Shown: in pieces, positions 1 through 8,823 of the stretch
How positions within the stretch are numbered: position 1 is the first letter of the stretch
How the letters are laid out: every line of letters starts with the position of its first letter
From: Bacillus sp. RAR_GA_16
GTDB lineage: Bacteria; Bacillota; Bacilli; Bacillales; Guptibacillaceae
NCBI RefSeq assembly: GCF_020165985.1
Contig: NZ_JAIUKZ010000010.1
Span: 186,001-250,000 of the forward strand
DNA: 64,000 nt
Direction of reading: 5' to 3'
Made by a program: the position numbers and the translations under genes
The notes under the pieces: generated by a model
What the model saw: the letters and a program-made list of their open reading frames with translations, nothing else
Databases searched by the model: none
Told to the model about the DNA's origin: nothing

Positions 1-499
1 TAAACGCATCGAAGTTTACTCGAACGACTTCATCAATCGGAATGCCGAGCAAGCCTTCCACTGTGTCAATTGTTAAGTCAATACCACCATACGCGTGAGC
101 ATGAGTGATTTTGTCCATTCCTCTACCTGGAATTTGAACGTAGGAATCACGTGGGATACTGAGAAGCTTCATTGATTTATCATCTTGATTAAAGGTTGCC
201 ACCATCATGGAGTCACTACGACCATTCGACGTATTTTCTTCATCGTCAACACCGAGTAGTAACACTGAAAAGTGATCTTTTCCGATATCAACTGCACTGT
301 CTCTAAGATCAGACTGTTCGCCTCGATTCGGTTGCATGAGTGATTGGTCAGAAACGTTTGATACTTTATAATAAAGATATCCCGCATATCCACCAATACC
401 GACTATAATGAATAATAATAGCAAAAGCGTGATTCGTAATCCGCGGCGTTTTTTCTTAGGTTTATATCGACTTCGAGGTTCCATTTGTTCTTCATTCAT
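1..499 (-). CDS. LCP (LytR-CpsA-Psr) family protein, 5' part only
   Basis: The LCP family transfers undecaprenyl-linked glycopolymers such as teichoic acid to peptidoglycan at the outer face of the membrane. About 166 codons are visible; the C-terminal half lies beyond the window. A basic N-terminus (residues 9-20, KKKRR-type) precedes one membrane segment at about 21-43. The extracellular domain begins near residue 80 with FSVLLLGVDD, then GRSDSMMVATFN and LLSIPRDSYVQIPG, which match the LCP core, including the Asp and Arg that contact the pyrophosphate. The start ATG at 499 follows AAGGAG. Which LCP paralogue (TagT, TagU, TagV or LytR) it is cannot be told from this part. Confidence 0.9.
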   Translation of the reverse strand, partial: MNEEQMEPRSRYKPKKKRRGLRITLLLLLFIIVGIGGYAGYLYYKVSNVSDQSLMQPNRGEQSDLRDSAVDIGKDHFSVLLLGVDDEENTSNGRSDSMMVATFNQDDKSMKLLSIPRDSYVQIPGRGMDKITHAHAYGGIDLTIDTVEGLLGIPIDEVVRVNFDAF

Positions 500-749
500 A
501 GAAATTTTATCTCCTTCAATATAAATCAACGTTCGATTAGACCTTTCGTGTCACCACCAGGATGATCGACGGTCAATCGTTCACTAAAATATGGGTAAAT
601 CCGACAGTTTCCGTTAACCCTAGCTATAAATGTACCATTCTTTCTTATTACTATCTACCTAAATTTTTTTCCAATCTTCGTGCACTTTGTCATTTAGACA
701 CCACATCGGTACAATACCTATTGAAGACCTAGAGAAAGGACAAACTCTC

Positions 750-2402
750 TTGCATATAAAAACAGAATCAATTCCATGGATTATTATTGGTAGCTATTTT
801 CTATTCGGATCACTATGGATTTTACTTTCAGATACAATTCTTTACCGCTTCTCCTTTGATTTTATAACAAATAAACAGATCGGCCTCTATAAAGGATGGT
901 TTTTCATTCTTTTAACAAGTTTATTTCTTTATTTTCTTCTAAGACATCTTCTCCAAAAAAACAAAGAAATGGAAAATCAACTTTTAGAAAGCGAAGAGCG
1001 ATACCGTCGTCTTGTTGAGTCTTCTCCCTATGCCATCTGTTTGTTACAAGATGGAGAAATCACTTACACAAATGAAACCGGTTTAAAAATGGCAGGTGTT
1101 GAGTCTCTTCGTGATCTCTACCAGCATCGAGACTCTCTCGTCGTTAATCCCGAGGACCAAAGAAAGATCAAAGAACTCGTGCACAACATTCATACGAATC
1201 ACAATGAATATTCAGAAACGATTGAATACCAGTTGTTACGCGCGAATGATGACATAATGGATGTAGAATCAACGCTCATCCCGATTCATTTTGATCAAAA
1301 AGTGATGACGATCATTCAAACGCGTGACATTACTGAACGAAAACAAGCAGTAAAAGAATTATGGGAAGCGAAACAACTCATTCATGCCATTATTAGCGCC
1401 TCCCCGATTGCAACTCTCGCTCTTGATTTAGATGCTAACATTCGGTTGTGGAACCCAGCTGCAGAAAAGATATTTGGATGGAAGAGCGATGAAGTAATTG
1501 GCAAGAAAAGTCCCATTGTACCTCAAGGTGAAAAAGATATTACAATCCCTGAAATCATTTCACATGGCCATATTGTCAATAAAGAAGTGCAACGCATGAG
1601 AAAAGATGGCACCATTGTTCATACGGCTCTCTCTACCGCTCCCATTCAAGATGAAAACGGTAAGATTGATGGCATTATGGCAGCTTTTATGGATATCACT
1701 GATAAAAAGAAAACGGAAGAAGCATTGCTAAAAACAGAAAAATTATCGGCAGTAGGTCAATTAGCGGCAAGTGTTGCTCATGAAATACGAAACCCACTCA
1801 CTTCTGTTAAAGGATTTATCCAACTTCTAAACGACGATCAATCATTTGCAGAGAAAACGCCGTTTCTTTCCATTATGCTTTCAGAAATTGATCGAATGGA
1901 TGCAATCATTAAAGACTTGCTCGTGTTAGCTAAACCACAAGCTTCTCATTTTACTTTTTTTCATTTAAACAGCTTAATTTCCTATGTTCTACAGTTATTA
2001 AGTACGCAGGCGAATCTATACAACATTACTTTCATTACGCAATATACAGAGAAAGATGACACCCTATATGGAGAAGAAAATCAGCTCAAACAAGTGTTTA
2101 TCAACTTAATAAAAAATGCAATTGAATCTATGCCTGAAGGTGGAAGCGTCAGCATCACGACAACAGCAACAAATGAACGAATTGAAGTAACCATAACGGA
2201 TGAAGGGGTTGGCATTCCTAAACACAAGTTGAAAACGCTCGGCGAACCATTTTATACGACGAAAGAAGAGGGTACCGGTCTCGGTCTTTTATCGAGCTTT
2301 AAAATTATTGAAAATCATCATGGAAGCATCGCTTTTAAAAGCGAAGTTGGAATCGGCACGACCGTCACTCTCCATTTTCCAAAAAATAGTCCTCCTGCCT
2401 AA
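750..2402 (+). CDS. PAS-domain sensor histidine kinase (sporulation-kinase-like)
   Basis: Membrane-bound histidine kinase that probably feeds a response regulator or a KinA-KinE type phosphorelay. Two membrane segments (about residues 9-29 and 48-67) are followed by two PAS domains (about 80-195 and 210-330), a HisKA dimerisation domain with the phospho-acceptor His at about 344 in AHEIRNPL, and a HATPase_c domain with N box (NLIKNAIESMP), G1 box DEGVGIP (Asp about 484) and G2 box GTGLGL. I chose TTG at 750 because AAAGGA lies nine bases upstream. The frame is open to a TTG at 687, which has no ribosome binding site. No response regulator gene is adjacent, as usual for orphan sporulation kinases. 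Its signal is unknown. Confidence 0.85.
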   Translation: MHIKTESIPWIIIGSYFLFGSLWILLSDTILYRFSFDFITNKQIGLYKGWFFILLTSLFLYFLLRHLLQKNKEMENQLLESEERYRRLVESSPYAICLLQDGEITYTNETGLKMAGVESLRDLYQHRDSLVVNPEDQRKIKELVHNIHTNHNEYSETIEYQLLRANDDIMDVESTLIPIHFDQKVMTIIQTRDITERKQAVKELWEAKQLIHAIISASPIATLALDLDANIRLWNPAAEKIFGWKSDEVIGKKSPIVPQGEKDITIPEIISHGHIVNKEVQRMRKDGTIVHTALSTAPIQDENGKIDGIMAAFMDITDKKKTEEALLKTEKLSAVGQLAASVAHEIRNPLTSVKGFIQLLNDDQSFAEKTPFLSIMLSEIDRMDAIIKDLLVLAKPQASHFTFFHLNSLISYVLQLLSTQANLYNITFITQYTEKDDTLYGEENQLKQVFINLIKNAIESMPEGGSVSITTTATNERIEVTITDEGVGIPKHKLKTLGEPFYTTKEEGTGLGLLSSFKIIENHHGSIAFKSEVGIGTTVTLHFPKNSPPA

Positions 2403-2553
2403 TACAAGCTCACTTATTATAGAAAAGCTTTTCATAAAGCGATCGCAATCATAGGTCTTTTCCTCTATTTTTTTGTGCTTCCAACCCTTTGTATGCTAAA
2501 ATATCATTCGTCTCTTATTGTTGAATAAGTTTGACCTGAAGGAGGAAGCAACA

Positions 2554-3582
2554 TTGCAAAAAACGAAACGAAATGATCCCTGTCCATGTGGCAGCGGCAA
2601 AAAATATAAAAAATGCTGTATGACATCTGAAAGTGCGCAGGATCAATTAGAAGAACAGCTATACACTCAGGAACTATACACTGTCCAAGCTCAGCTCGTT
2701 GAATATGCGATGAGCCAACATGACCAAAAAATGGTTTCTTTAGCAAACGATTTATTTATCCGATATGATATTCCAAAAAACCTGGAAGAAGCCTATATGC
2801 ATGGTATTTTCCCTTGGGCGATTTTCCATCAAGCCGTTAATCAATGGAATAAGACGATCGTAAAAGAGTATGTTCAGCTATATTCTCATACTTTTTCCAC
2901 TGAGAAAGTAAAAGAAACGGTTAACGAGTGGCGCGATGCTTATATGTCTATTTATACGGTAGAAGAAATTTCAGGTAACACTGCCGTTGTAAAAGAGCTT
3001 AGCTCAAATCAACCGATTAGCATTCTTTTGCATGAAGAAGTGATTTTATCAAAAGGAGAAAGCTTAGCTGGTATTCTTCTTCCAGTGAAAAACGGTGCAA
3101 TGCCATTTATCGAGCTACTCAAAATTGCACCAGATGCGATGGAATTAGTTGAAAACAAATTGGCAACGGGAGACGTTACTATCAATGTTCGTTCCATGAT
3201 GCAAAACGACTTCCCAGAAATTCTTAGTGAAATTGTGAAGCACGGCAATGGATCAGAAGAAGCGGATGACTCGATTGACATGATCTGGTCTAGAAAAGAA
3301 GATGCTGAAGTTGCTTCTCTCTTTACAGAAAAAGTCAGTGATGCATTCTCAAACGAGCAAGTTCAAGAAATCCTTCAATTCTGGAAGAAATACACTCAGG
3401 AAGAACAACCATCTGTTAGAAAACCTGCTATTTTTGCCGCTGCCCTTGAGTACCTCGCCTCTAAAGTCTTTGATTCTCCAGTCAGTCAAAGCGCTCTTGC
3501 TAAAAAGTACGGTACATCACCTTCCAGTATTTCAAGCAAGTACAAAGCTTTTCACGAACGATTTATTCCAGTGATGAATTAG
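2554..3582 (+). CDS. SEC-C motif protein
   Basis: The N-terminus carries a SEC-C zinc-binding motif, RNDPCPCGSGKKYKKCC (about residues 6-22), the same module found at the end of SecA and in many unrelated proteins. The rest (342 aa in total) has no motif I recognise apart from a C-terminal stretch SALAKKYGTSPSSISSKY that looks like a helix-turn-helix. The TTG start at 2554 follows AAGGAGG at 2539-2545; an upstream in-frame TTG at 2518 lacks a ribosome binding site. The gene stands alone and ends in a hairpin terminator. A role in nucleic acid or protein binding is only a guess. Confidence 0.75.
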   Translation: MQKTKRNDPCPCGSGKKYKKCCMTSESAQDQLEEQLYTQELYTVQAQLVEYAMSQHDQKMVSLANDLFIRYDIPKNLEEAYMHGIFPWAIFHQAVNQWNKTIVKEYVQLYSHTFSTEKVKETVNEWRDAYMSIYTVEEISGNTAVVKELSSNQPISILLHEEVILSKGESLAGILLPVKNGAMPFIELLKIAPDAMELVENKLATGDVTINVRSMMQNDFPEILSEIVKHGNGSEEADDSIDMIWSRKEDAEVASLFTEKVSDAFSNEQVQEILQFWKKYTQEEQPSVRKPAIFAAALEYLASKVFDSPVSQSALAKKYGTSPSSISSKYKAFHERFIPVMN

Positions 3583-3605
3583 AACAAACTGAAACAATAG
3601 CAAGT

Positions 3606-3635
3606 AAAAAGATGGTTTTAATCAACCATCTTTTT
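3606..3635 (+). terminator. Intrinsic terminator after the SEC-C gene
   Basis: GATGGTT / AACCATC stem flanked by A5 and T5. Confidence 0.75.
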
Positions 3636-3660
3636 ACTTTAATGGTATGATGAATATAAT
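3633..3660 (+). promoter_or_regulatory. Candidate sigma-A promoter of the first rsbR paralogue
   Basis: TTTACT at 3633-3638 and TATAAT at 3655-3660, spacer 16. Transcription would start about 3667, giving a leader that contains the inverted repeat at 3680-3722. Confidence 0.45.
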
Positions 3661-3679
3661 GAGAAAAAGGCTCTATTAT

Positions 3680-3722
3680 CGAATTGTGTTAACCGTTCAA
3701 ACTATTCCGTTAACACAATTCG
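3680..3722 (+). repeat. 14-bp perfect inverted repeat in the rsbR leader
   Basis: CGAATTGTGTTAAC at 3680-3693 is repeated in reverse complement at 3709-3722 with a 15-nt loop. It lies between the candidate promoter and the ribosome binding site (about 3741) of the RsbR paralogue. No U tract follows, so it is not a terminator. It may be an operator or an mRNA hairpin. Confidence 0.7.
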
Positions 3723-3754
3723 TTTATAGATTTACCTTTAAGGGAGGAAATATT

Positions 3755-4600
3755 GTGATTGCTGAGACATCCACTCAAAAAGTAGGGGCTTATATTCTTG
3801 CACAGGCTTCAGAGATTGCACAAAATACATATGAAAGACAACGACATGACCTTGAAGAAGCTAATTTTTCAAATAAGTCTAAATTATCCCTGTCAAATAC
3901 AACATATTTAATTAAGATGATAGGTAAAAGCTTACAGCAAAATACACTAAATGCAATGGATGCCATTGAAGAATTTGGCGAGGAATCAGGTGAGCTGGTT
4001 CAAGATGAAAATGAGATGATTGTATCTCTTATTGTGACCGTGCCACTGATTCGTGAAGCCATTTGGGAGGCCATTGAACCAATCGTCGAAGAACTCAACA
4101 TGAAGCCTCGCGAGGTCATTAAGTTACCAGGAAAAATTGATCCTCTCCTTGATCAGTTTGTGTATAGTTATGGAAGCACTTATATTACAAGTAATCAACA
4201 GCTTAAAACAAAATATGACTCCACATTGGAAGAATTGTCTACTCCAATCATTCCAATCATTAAAAACCTGGCCATTCTTCCGCTTGTTGGGAACATCGAT
4301 ACTTATCGAGCAACGCTCATCATGGAGAAAACGTTAGAACAGTCGCGCAAATTGCAGTTAAATCATATGATCATTGACTTATCAGGAGTTGTCACAATGG
4401 ACACCATGGTGGCAAAACATTTGTTTGATATTACAGAAGCACTTAGTCTTATGGGCGTTCAAGTAACGCTCACAGGCATTAGCCCATCCATTTCGATTTC
4501 TGCTGTCCAGTTAGGAATTGATCTTCATAAGTTAACAATCAAATCGAGTCTTCATAACGCTTTAACCGATCTCGCGGTGCTTACAACTCATACAACGTAA
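3755..4600 (+). CDS. RsbR-type stressosome protein (STAS domain), paralogue 1
   Basis: RsbR proteins build the stressosome together with RsbS and hold the kinase RsbT until stress frees it to activate the sigma-B cascade. This 281-aa protein has a variable N-terminal sensor half (1-150) and a C-terminal STAS domain. The two Thr residues phosphorylated by RsbT in B. subtilis RsbRA (T171, T205) are present as T183 in IDTYRA and T217 in MDTMVA, with the same 34-residue spacing. The GTG start at 3755 follows AGGGAGG; the frame is open upstream to 3647 without a ribosome binding site. Two further paralogues lie at 8824-9666 and 28956-29783. No rsbS, rsbT or sigB is adjacent. Confidence 0.88.
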   Translation: MIAETSTQKVGAYILAQASEIAQNTYERQRHDLEEANFSNKSKLSLSNTTYLIKMIGKSLQQNTLNAMDAIEEFGEESGELVQDENEMIVSLIVTVPLIREAIWEAIEPIVEELNMKPREVIKLPGKIDPLLDQFVYSYGSTYITSNQQLKTKYDSTLEELSTPIIPIIKNLAILPLVGNIDTYRATLIMEKTLEQSRKLQLNHMIIDLSGVVTMDTMVAKHLFDITEALSLMGVQVTLTGISPSISISAVQLGIDLHKLTIKSSLHNALTDLAVLTTHTT

Positions 4601-4688
4601 CCTTATTTTCCGTTCACATTTCTGTCATTCTTATCAAAAACATCCCATATTGCTCATTTTTCAAATGAAGCCTGCTATACTGAACGTA

Positions 4689-4729
4689 TTCCAGAAAAGC
4701 TTTCTCCCCAACCCGGAAAGCTTTCTGGA
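4689..4729. repeat. Imperfect inverted repeat in the rsbR-alkD gap
   Basis: TTCCAGAAAAGCTTTC pairs with GAAAGCTTTCTGGAA with a single bulged A and a short C-rich loop. The 296-nt gap 4601-4896 otherwise holds only the terminator at 4794-4824 and no reading frame. There is no U tract next to this repeat; its role is unknown. Confidence 0.5.
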
Positions 4730-4793
4730 ATCCAACGTATAGTAAAATAATGCATCCCTTCCCTCCCCCGGGAAACCTCCTTATTTTAGTTTG

Positions 4794-4824
4794 AAAAAGC
4801 AGCGGCTACGGCCGCTGCTTTTTC
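4794..4824 (+). terminator. Intrinsic terminator upstream of alkD
   Basis: AGCAGCGGC / GCCGCTGCT stem with a three-base loop, flanked by A and T tracts, so it can act in both directions. Confidence 0.8.
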
Positions 4825-4896
4825 TATTGACTTACTATTAAAACAGGAGATCAAACATTTTCAGCGAAGGATTCTTAGAGAGAGAGGAGCTTTGAC

Positions 4897-5577
4897 ATGA
4901 TGAAACTAGATCGAATACAAGAAGAGCTTGAAGCGGTAAAGAACAAGGAACAAGCTAAAAAGATGGAAAAGTATATGCGAAATCAATTTCCATTTCTCGG
5001 AGTTAAAACCCCTGAACGAAGAAAAGCTGTTAAAACGGTTTTAAAACAGGAGCGTGTTCTTGATTTTCAGGAAATTCGTCCTTTACTTCACCAACTATGG
5101 TTGCTACCAGAACGCGAATATCAAAATGTAGCGCTAGACTTACTCGGCCACGTCAAGCATTTCCCAAAAGAGTCCATCGCTTTTATTGAGCATCTGATCG
5201 TGACAAAGTCATGGTGGGATACTGTTGATAGTCTTGCCGGGAACAGTGCAGGAAATTATTTCAAACAACATCCAGATGAGATCAAGCCCGTTATCGATAC
5301 ATGGATGAAAAGCGAGAACATGTGGTTAAATCGAAGCGCCATTATCTTCCAACTTTCTTATAAAGAAACAACAGACTGGCTGCTTTTAAAAAAAGTGATT
5401 TTATCGCATTCCAATTCAAAAGAATTTTTTATTCAAAAAGCCATTGGATGGTCTCTTCGTGAATACTCAAAAACAGCACCAGAAACTGTTGAAACCTTTA
5501 TGAATGAATATCCTTTAGCTCCACTCAGTAAAAGAGAGGGAAGCAAAATACTTAAAAAGAACAAAACGGAAGCATGA
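4897..5577 (+). CDS. alkD: AlkD-type DNA alkylation repair glycosylase
   Basis: AlkD proteins are HEAT-like-repeat DNA glycosylases that remove N3- and N7-alkylated purines without base flipping. The 226-aa length fits the family. The residues shown to matter in B. cereus AlkD (W109, D113, R148, W187) are all present with a constant offset of two: W107 and D111 in SWWDTVD, R146 in WLNRSA and W185 in GWSLREY. An activity on alkylated bases is therefore likely. The gene starts at ATG 4897 (or 4900) behind GAGAGGAG and is monocistronic, between the terminator at 4794 and the hairpin at 5587. Confidence 0.92.
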   Translation: MMKLDRIQEELEAVKNKEQAKKMEKYMRNQFPFLGVKTPERRKAVKTVLKQERVLDFQEIRPLLHQLWLLPEREYQNVALDLLGHVKHFPKESIAFIEHLIVTKSWWDTVDSLAGNSAGNYFKQHPDEIKPVIDTWMKSENMWLNRSAIIFQLSYKETTDWLLLKKVILSHSNSKEFFIQKAIGWSLREYSKTAPETVETFMNEYPLAPLSKREGSKILKKNKTEA

Positions 5578-5586
5578 AAGTAATAC

Positions 5587-5614
5587 AAAAAAACCCATCC
5601 ATAAGGATGGGTTT
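5587..5614 (-). terminator. Terminator between alkD and the CAP gene
   Basis: AAACCCATCC / GGATGGGTTT stem with a four-base loop; read on the minus strand it is followed by a T run. It serves the CAP-domain gene and perhaps alkD from the other side. Confidence 0.8.
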
Positions 5615-5621
5615 ACTCTAT

Positions 5622-6425
5622 TTATTTCCCAATAAATTGCTGTGTCCAGATATTTCCTTCTTCTACATAACCAACACCAATGTGAGTAAAGCTACCGTTC
5701 ATAATATTCTTACGGTGACCTTCACTGTTCATCCATGCATTCACAACTTCTTCAGGAGTTTGTTGTCCTTTAGCAATGTTTTCACCAGCGGATTGATAGT
5801 CTACACCAAACTGATTCATCATATCAAAAGGTGAGCCATAAGTTGGGCTATTGTGTGCAAAGTAGTTATTGCTTCTCATATCTTCTGATTTTGCCTGTGC
5901 CACTTTACTAAGTTCAGTATCTACTTCAAGCGCAGGTAGTCCAGCTTTTGCACGTTCATCGTTTGTTAAATTTACAACTTGCTGTTCAAATTCGGATAGA
6001 CCATTGTCTGCTGTTGTTTCTTTCGCTGGTTCTGCTTGTTTTTCTGATTGTTGTTGCGCTGGAGCTGGAGCCTCTGCTTTTTCAGGTGCATTGGCTTTTT
6101 GCTCTACAGGTGCTTCTGCTTTTTCTGGAGCAGGAGCTTCTGCCTTTTCAGGTGCTGGTGCTTGTTTCTCCGGTGCTTCCTTCTTCACTTCTTTTTGTTG
6201 AAGAAGTTGATCGAGCTGATCTAGATTAATAGAATCATTAATTGAAATATTATATTGTTTTTCAAAACGGTCAAGAATAGATTGTACCTCATCCATATTG
6301 TTGACCTGGAATGTTTGAGCCTTTACTTCTACGTTTGCAGGCTGAGTGCTTGCAAAACTTGATGTTGGATTTGCTGCCAGCAGGGCCGCTGCCGCTGTGA
6401 CACCTAGAATAATTGACTTTTTCAA
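5622..6425 (-). CDS. Secreted CAP-domain (SCP/PR-1) protein with Pro-Ala-Glu linker
   Basis: Exported 267-aa protein resembling B. subtilis YkwD. A signal peptide (about 1-26, MKKSIILG..., ending SSFAS) leads to a short conserved segment, then a low-complexity linker (about 72-140) built from APEKAEAP-type repeats, and a CAP domain (about 145-267). The CAP domain shows the His-containing segment YFAHNSP, the AGENIA motif and the WMNSEGHRKNIM motif. The molecular role of bacterial CAP proteins is poorly known; wall or spore association is common. The TTG start at 6425 follows GGGAGG. Confidence 0.88.
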   Translation of the reverse strand: MKKSIILGVTAAAALLAANPTSSFASTQPANVEVKAQTFQVNNMDEVQSILDRFEKQYNISINDSINLDQLDQLLQQKEVKKEAPEKQAPAPEKAEAPAPEKAEAPVEQKANAPEKAEAPAPAQQQSEKQAEPAKETTADNGLSEFEQQVVNLTNDERAKAGLPALEVDTELSKVAQAKSEDMRSNNYFAHNSPTYGSPFDMMNQFGVDYQSAGENIAKGQQTPEEVVNAWMNSEGHRKNIMNGSFTHIGVGYVEEGNIWTQQFIGK

Positions 6426-6694
6426 TGTGATTCCTCCCTGATTGGTGAAATTTCTTACACCATGAGAATATCACAAGATTGCTAGTCTTAAAGACCGTAA
6501 TAACTTCCTATACCGGTAATCTATACCAGAACCAATTCTCACTGAATAAGACGCTATACGTGCATAAAGCCTTTCTTAATAAGGCTTTAGCGTTAGTTCA
6601 TGAACTCACAAGTATTTTTACGAATGGTAAACAATCCATATTTTAGGAAACATTGAACCATTAACGTTTTGTTTCAAGTATTTCAGAACCGTAA
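6426..6694. other. Intergenic gap upstream of the CAP gene
   Basis: No coding frame. On the minus strand TTGGTT and TATAGG with 17 bases between them (near 6510-6540) are a weak promoter candidate. A 9-bp inverted repeat (TAAAGCCTT / AAGGCTTTA, 6565-6589) is present without a clear U tract. Confidence 0.4.
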
Positions 6695-6723
6695 CAAAAA
6701 GAGGAAGAGCACCGTGCTCTTCC
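6695..6723 (-). terminator. Terminator of the signal peptidase gene
   Basis: GGAAGAGCAC / GTGCTCTTCC stem followed on the minus strand by a T-rich tract. Confidence 0.8.
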
Positions 6724-6730
6724 CCTTCAC

Positions 6731-7285
6731 TCACTTAGTAGGTCTCACATCTTTAAATGGATACCAAACCACTTCCGCTTTCCCGACAACTTCTTTAAGT
6801 TCTATTTTACCAAGACCATTTCGACTATCCATGCTTCTTAACCGATTATCTCCCATCACAAACAGTTGGTCTTTTGGCACTTCAACAGGTCCAAAATCTT
6901 CTGTTAACCTCATGCCCATGTTCTCGGCATCATCTCGATTAGCCTCAAGATAAGGTTCCTTTAGCTCGTTTTCATTCACATAGAGCTTATCCTGCCTCAT
7001 TTCAACGATATCCCCTGGTAAACCAATCACACGTTTCACATAATGCTTTTCTGCATCTTCATCCTTAATAATAATAATGTCTCCTCGTTCAGGTTCTTCT
7101 TGAACGTAAGAAATAAATTTATTCACAAGGAGACGATCACCGTCATGTAAGGTGGGATCCATGGAGGCCCCTTCTACAATATAAGGTGCCATGACAAACA
7201 TCTTCACGACAAAAGCTAGAATAACAGCGAATAAAAGCGGTGTCCCCCACTCTTTTAACCAGTTTGATTCTCCATCACTATTCAT
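6731..7285 (-). CDS. Signal peptidase I (Sip/LepB family)
   Basis: Membrane serine protease that cleaves signal peptides of exported proteins. One N-terminal membrane segment (about 14-33) is followed by the catalytic Ser41 in GASMDPTL and the general base Lys84 in HYVKRVIG. The box E motif reads MGDNRLRSMDSRNGLG, as in Sip proteins. The length, 184 aa, matches B. subtilis SipS/SipT. ATG at 7285 follows GGAGG. Bacilli usually have several sip genes, so the paralogue is not assigned. Confidence 0.95.
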   Translation of the reverse strand: MNSDGESNWLKEWGTPLLFAVILAFVVKMFVMAPYIVEGASMDPTLHDGDRLLVNKFISYVQEEPERGDIIIIKDEDAEKHYVKRVIGLPGDIVEMRQDKLYVNENELKEPYLEANRDDAENMGMRLTEDFGPVEVPKDQLFVMGDNRLRSMDSRNGLGKIELKEVVGKAEVVWYPFKDVRPTK

Positions 7286-7536
7286 ATGTCCCTCCGCAAA
7301 CGAAATTTCTATGATAAGTCTAGCATAATTTTCCTATACTATTCCATCGAAATGCCACGGTCAATTGAACTATTTTTCATTAAATAATGAACAGAACCGT
7401 ATCATCATGTTATTCTCCTTCTTCCAATTGAACAAGTCGTGATAGAAATTGAGCTTCGTTTAAGCAATGATTTTTAATGAGGTTTAGCAAGAGATTATCA
7501 AGGGAATGAATAGGTCTGGATAAAAGGAGGATGAAT

Positions 7537-8208
7537 ATGAACCAAGTGAAAGCTTTTGTATTCGATGCATACGGAACCTTATTTGACGTTTTTTCAGTTA
7601 TTGAAAAATGCGAAGAACTTTATCCGAATAAGGGTGAGCAAATAAGTCAAACGTGGCGGAAGAAACAGCTTGAGTATAGCTACTTAAGGCAGATGATGGG
7701 AAACTATCGAACTTTTTCAGAGGTGACGCGAGATGCCCTTCGTTATGCAGTTGAAGAAGTAGGTGCTGAACTAACGCAAGAGAACGAAGAATCCCTCCTT
7801 CATGCTTACCAAAAACTTGCTGTGTATGAAGAGGTTCCTCAAGTCCTCAAAAATCTTAAAGCGAAAGGTGTCACCCTTGCGATATTTTCAAATGGATCTC
7901 ATGATATGCTTGATCCTTTAGTAAAACACTCACCGCTTGCTGAGTACCTGGATTATGTGATTAGTGCAGATGATATAAAACAATTTAAACCGACTCCCGC
8001 TTCTTATACTCATGCCCTTACCTTTCTTGAGTTAAAGCGAGAAAACATTCTCTTTATGTCTTCCAATGGTTGGGATATCTCGGGAGCAAAGAATTTCGGC
8101 TTTCATACTGCCTGGATCAATCGGAATGAACTTCCAGTTGAACAGCTCCAACTCCCACCAGATGCCATCTATGAGAACTTAAACGCCGTGATCGATTGGG
8201 TTAACTAA
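7537..8208 (+). CDS. Haloacid dehalogenase, type II (HAD superfamily)
   Basis: Cytosolic hydrolase of the (S)-2-haloacid dehalogenase group. The nucleophile is Asp10 in FVFDAYGTLFD. Other signature pieces are WRKKQLEYSYLR, the Ser-Asn pair in FSNGSHDML, the Lys in IKQFKPTP and SSNGWDISGAKNFGF. These favour the dehalogenase type over a generic phosphatase, but the true substrate is not shown. I chose ATG 7537, six bases after AAGGAGG; ATG 7531 abuts the ribosome binding site. 223 aa. Monocistronic, ending in a 15-bp hairpin. Confidence 0.9.
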   Translation: MNQVKAFVFDAYGTLFDVFSVIEKCEELYPNKGEQISQTWRKKQLEYSYLRQMMGNYRTFSEVTRDALRYAVEEVGAELTQENEESLLHAYQKLAVYEEVPQVLKNLKAKGVTLAIFSNGSHDMLDPLVKHSPLAEYLDYVISADDIKQFKPTPASYTHALTFLELKRENILFMSSNGWDISGAKNFGFHTAWINRNELPVEQLQLPPDAIYENLNAVIDWVN

Positions 8209-8220
8209 CTTTGCTTTGGC

Positions 8221-8256
8221 AAACGAAGACCTGAACGCATGTTCAGGTCTTCGTTT
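8221..8256 (+). terminator. Terminator hairpin after the dehalogenase gene
   Basis: AAACGAAGACCTGAA / TTCAGGTCTTCGTTT, 15-bp perfect stem with a six-base loop; the T tract is short. Confidence 0.75.
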
Positions 8257-8448
8257 GTATTCACCATATTTTCTGAACTGCCGTGCAAGGTCTTTTGTTC
8301 TTGTTGAAGAACCATACTATCTACCTATGAATTATCTCTTTTTTTACCAAAATAGGCCCATTGACCAGTACACGCCTTAGTCGTATAATCAACACATTAC
8401 AGTATTTGTTTACTAAAAACTAATAGAAAGTAGCCAGGTATTCGAATT

Positions 8449-8784
8449 ATGATAAAGGTCGATTATTTACTTCAGAATGAAATCATTCGCTATCAGGAAC
8501 AGCTTCGTGTCTTTCGTATCTCGCTTCAAAAGCTTCCTGCAAAAATGCCAAGCGAGAACAACATTCGGAATTTGTGTAAAGAAGCCGCCTGGAAATTAGC
8601 AGCAACCGAAACACTTGTAGCAAAAGTATTTAAGTCAAAAAAGCTACCTTATCGAGACCTTTCAAAACAATTTTTTTATAACATTGGAATCCTTAAACAA
8701 CATAGCAAATACATCTTAGCTCTCTTCCTTCTTAAACATGGAGATTATATTTGTCTTCAAAATCATTTGAATTGCCTAGCTTAA
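8449..8784 (+). CDS. Small hypothetical protein, 111 aa
   Basis: I do not recognise it. The protein is soluble, basic and predicted mostly helical, with Lys-Arg-rich segments and no signal peptide or membrane segment. ATG 8449 has only a weak AGGT upstream. The gene is bounded by its own terminator at 8783-8815. An independent short gene is plausible. Confidence 0.55.
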   Translation: MIKVDYLLQNEIIRYQEQLRVFRISLQKLPAKMPSENNIRNLCKEAAWKLAATETLVAKVFKSKKLPYRDLSKQFFYNIGILKQHSKYILALFLLKHGDYICLQNHLNCLA

Positions 8785-8815
8785 AGCCTCAAAGGAAACT
8801 TCCTATGAGGCTTTT
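8783..8815 (+). terminator. Terminator of the 111-aa gene
   Basis: AAAGCCTCA / TGAGGCTTT outer stem with inner AGGA / TCCT, then T4. Confidence 0.75.
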
Positions 8816-8823
8816 GCTATGTT

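Noticed and set aside
5869-6229. Ser/Ala/Cys-rich and Leu-rich frames opposite the CAP gene
   Set aside because: They are shadows of the repetitive Pro-Ala-Glu linker.
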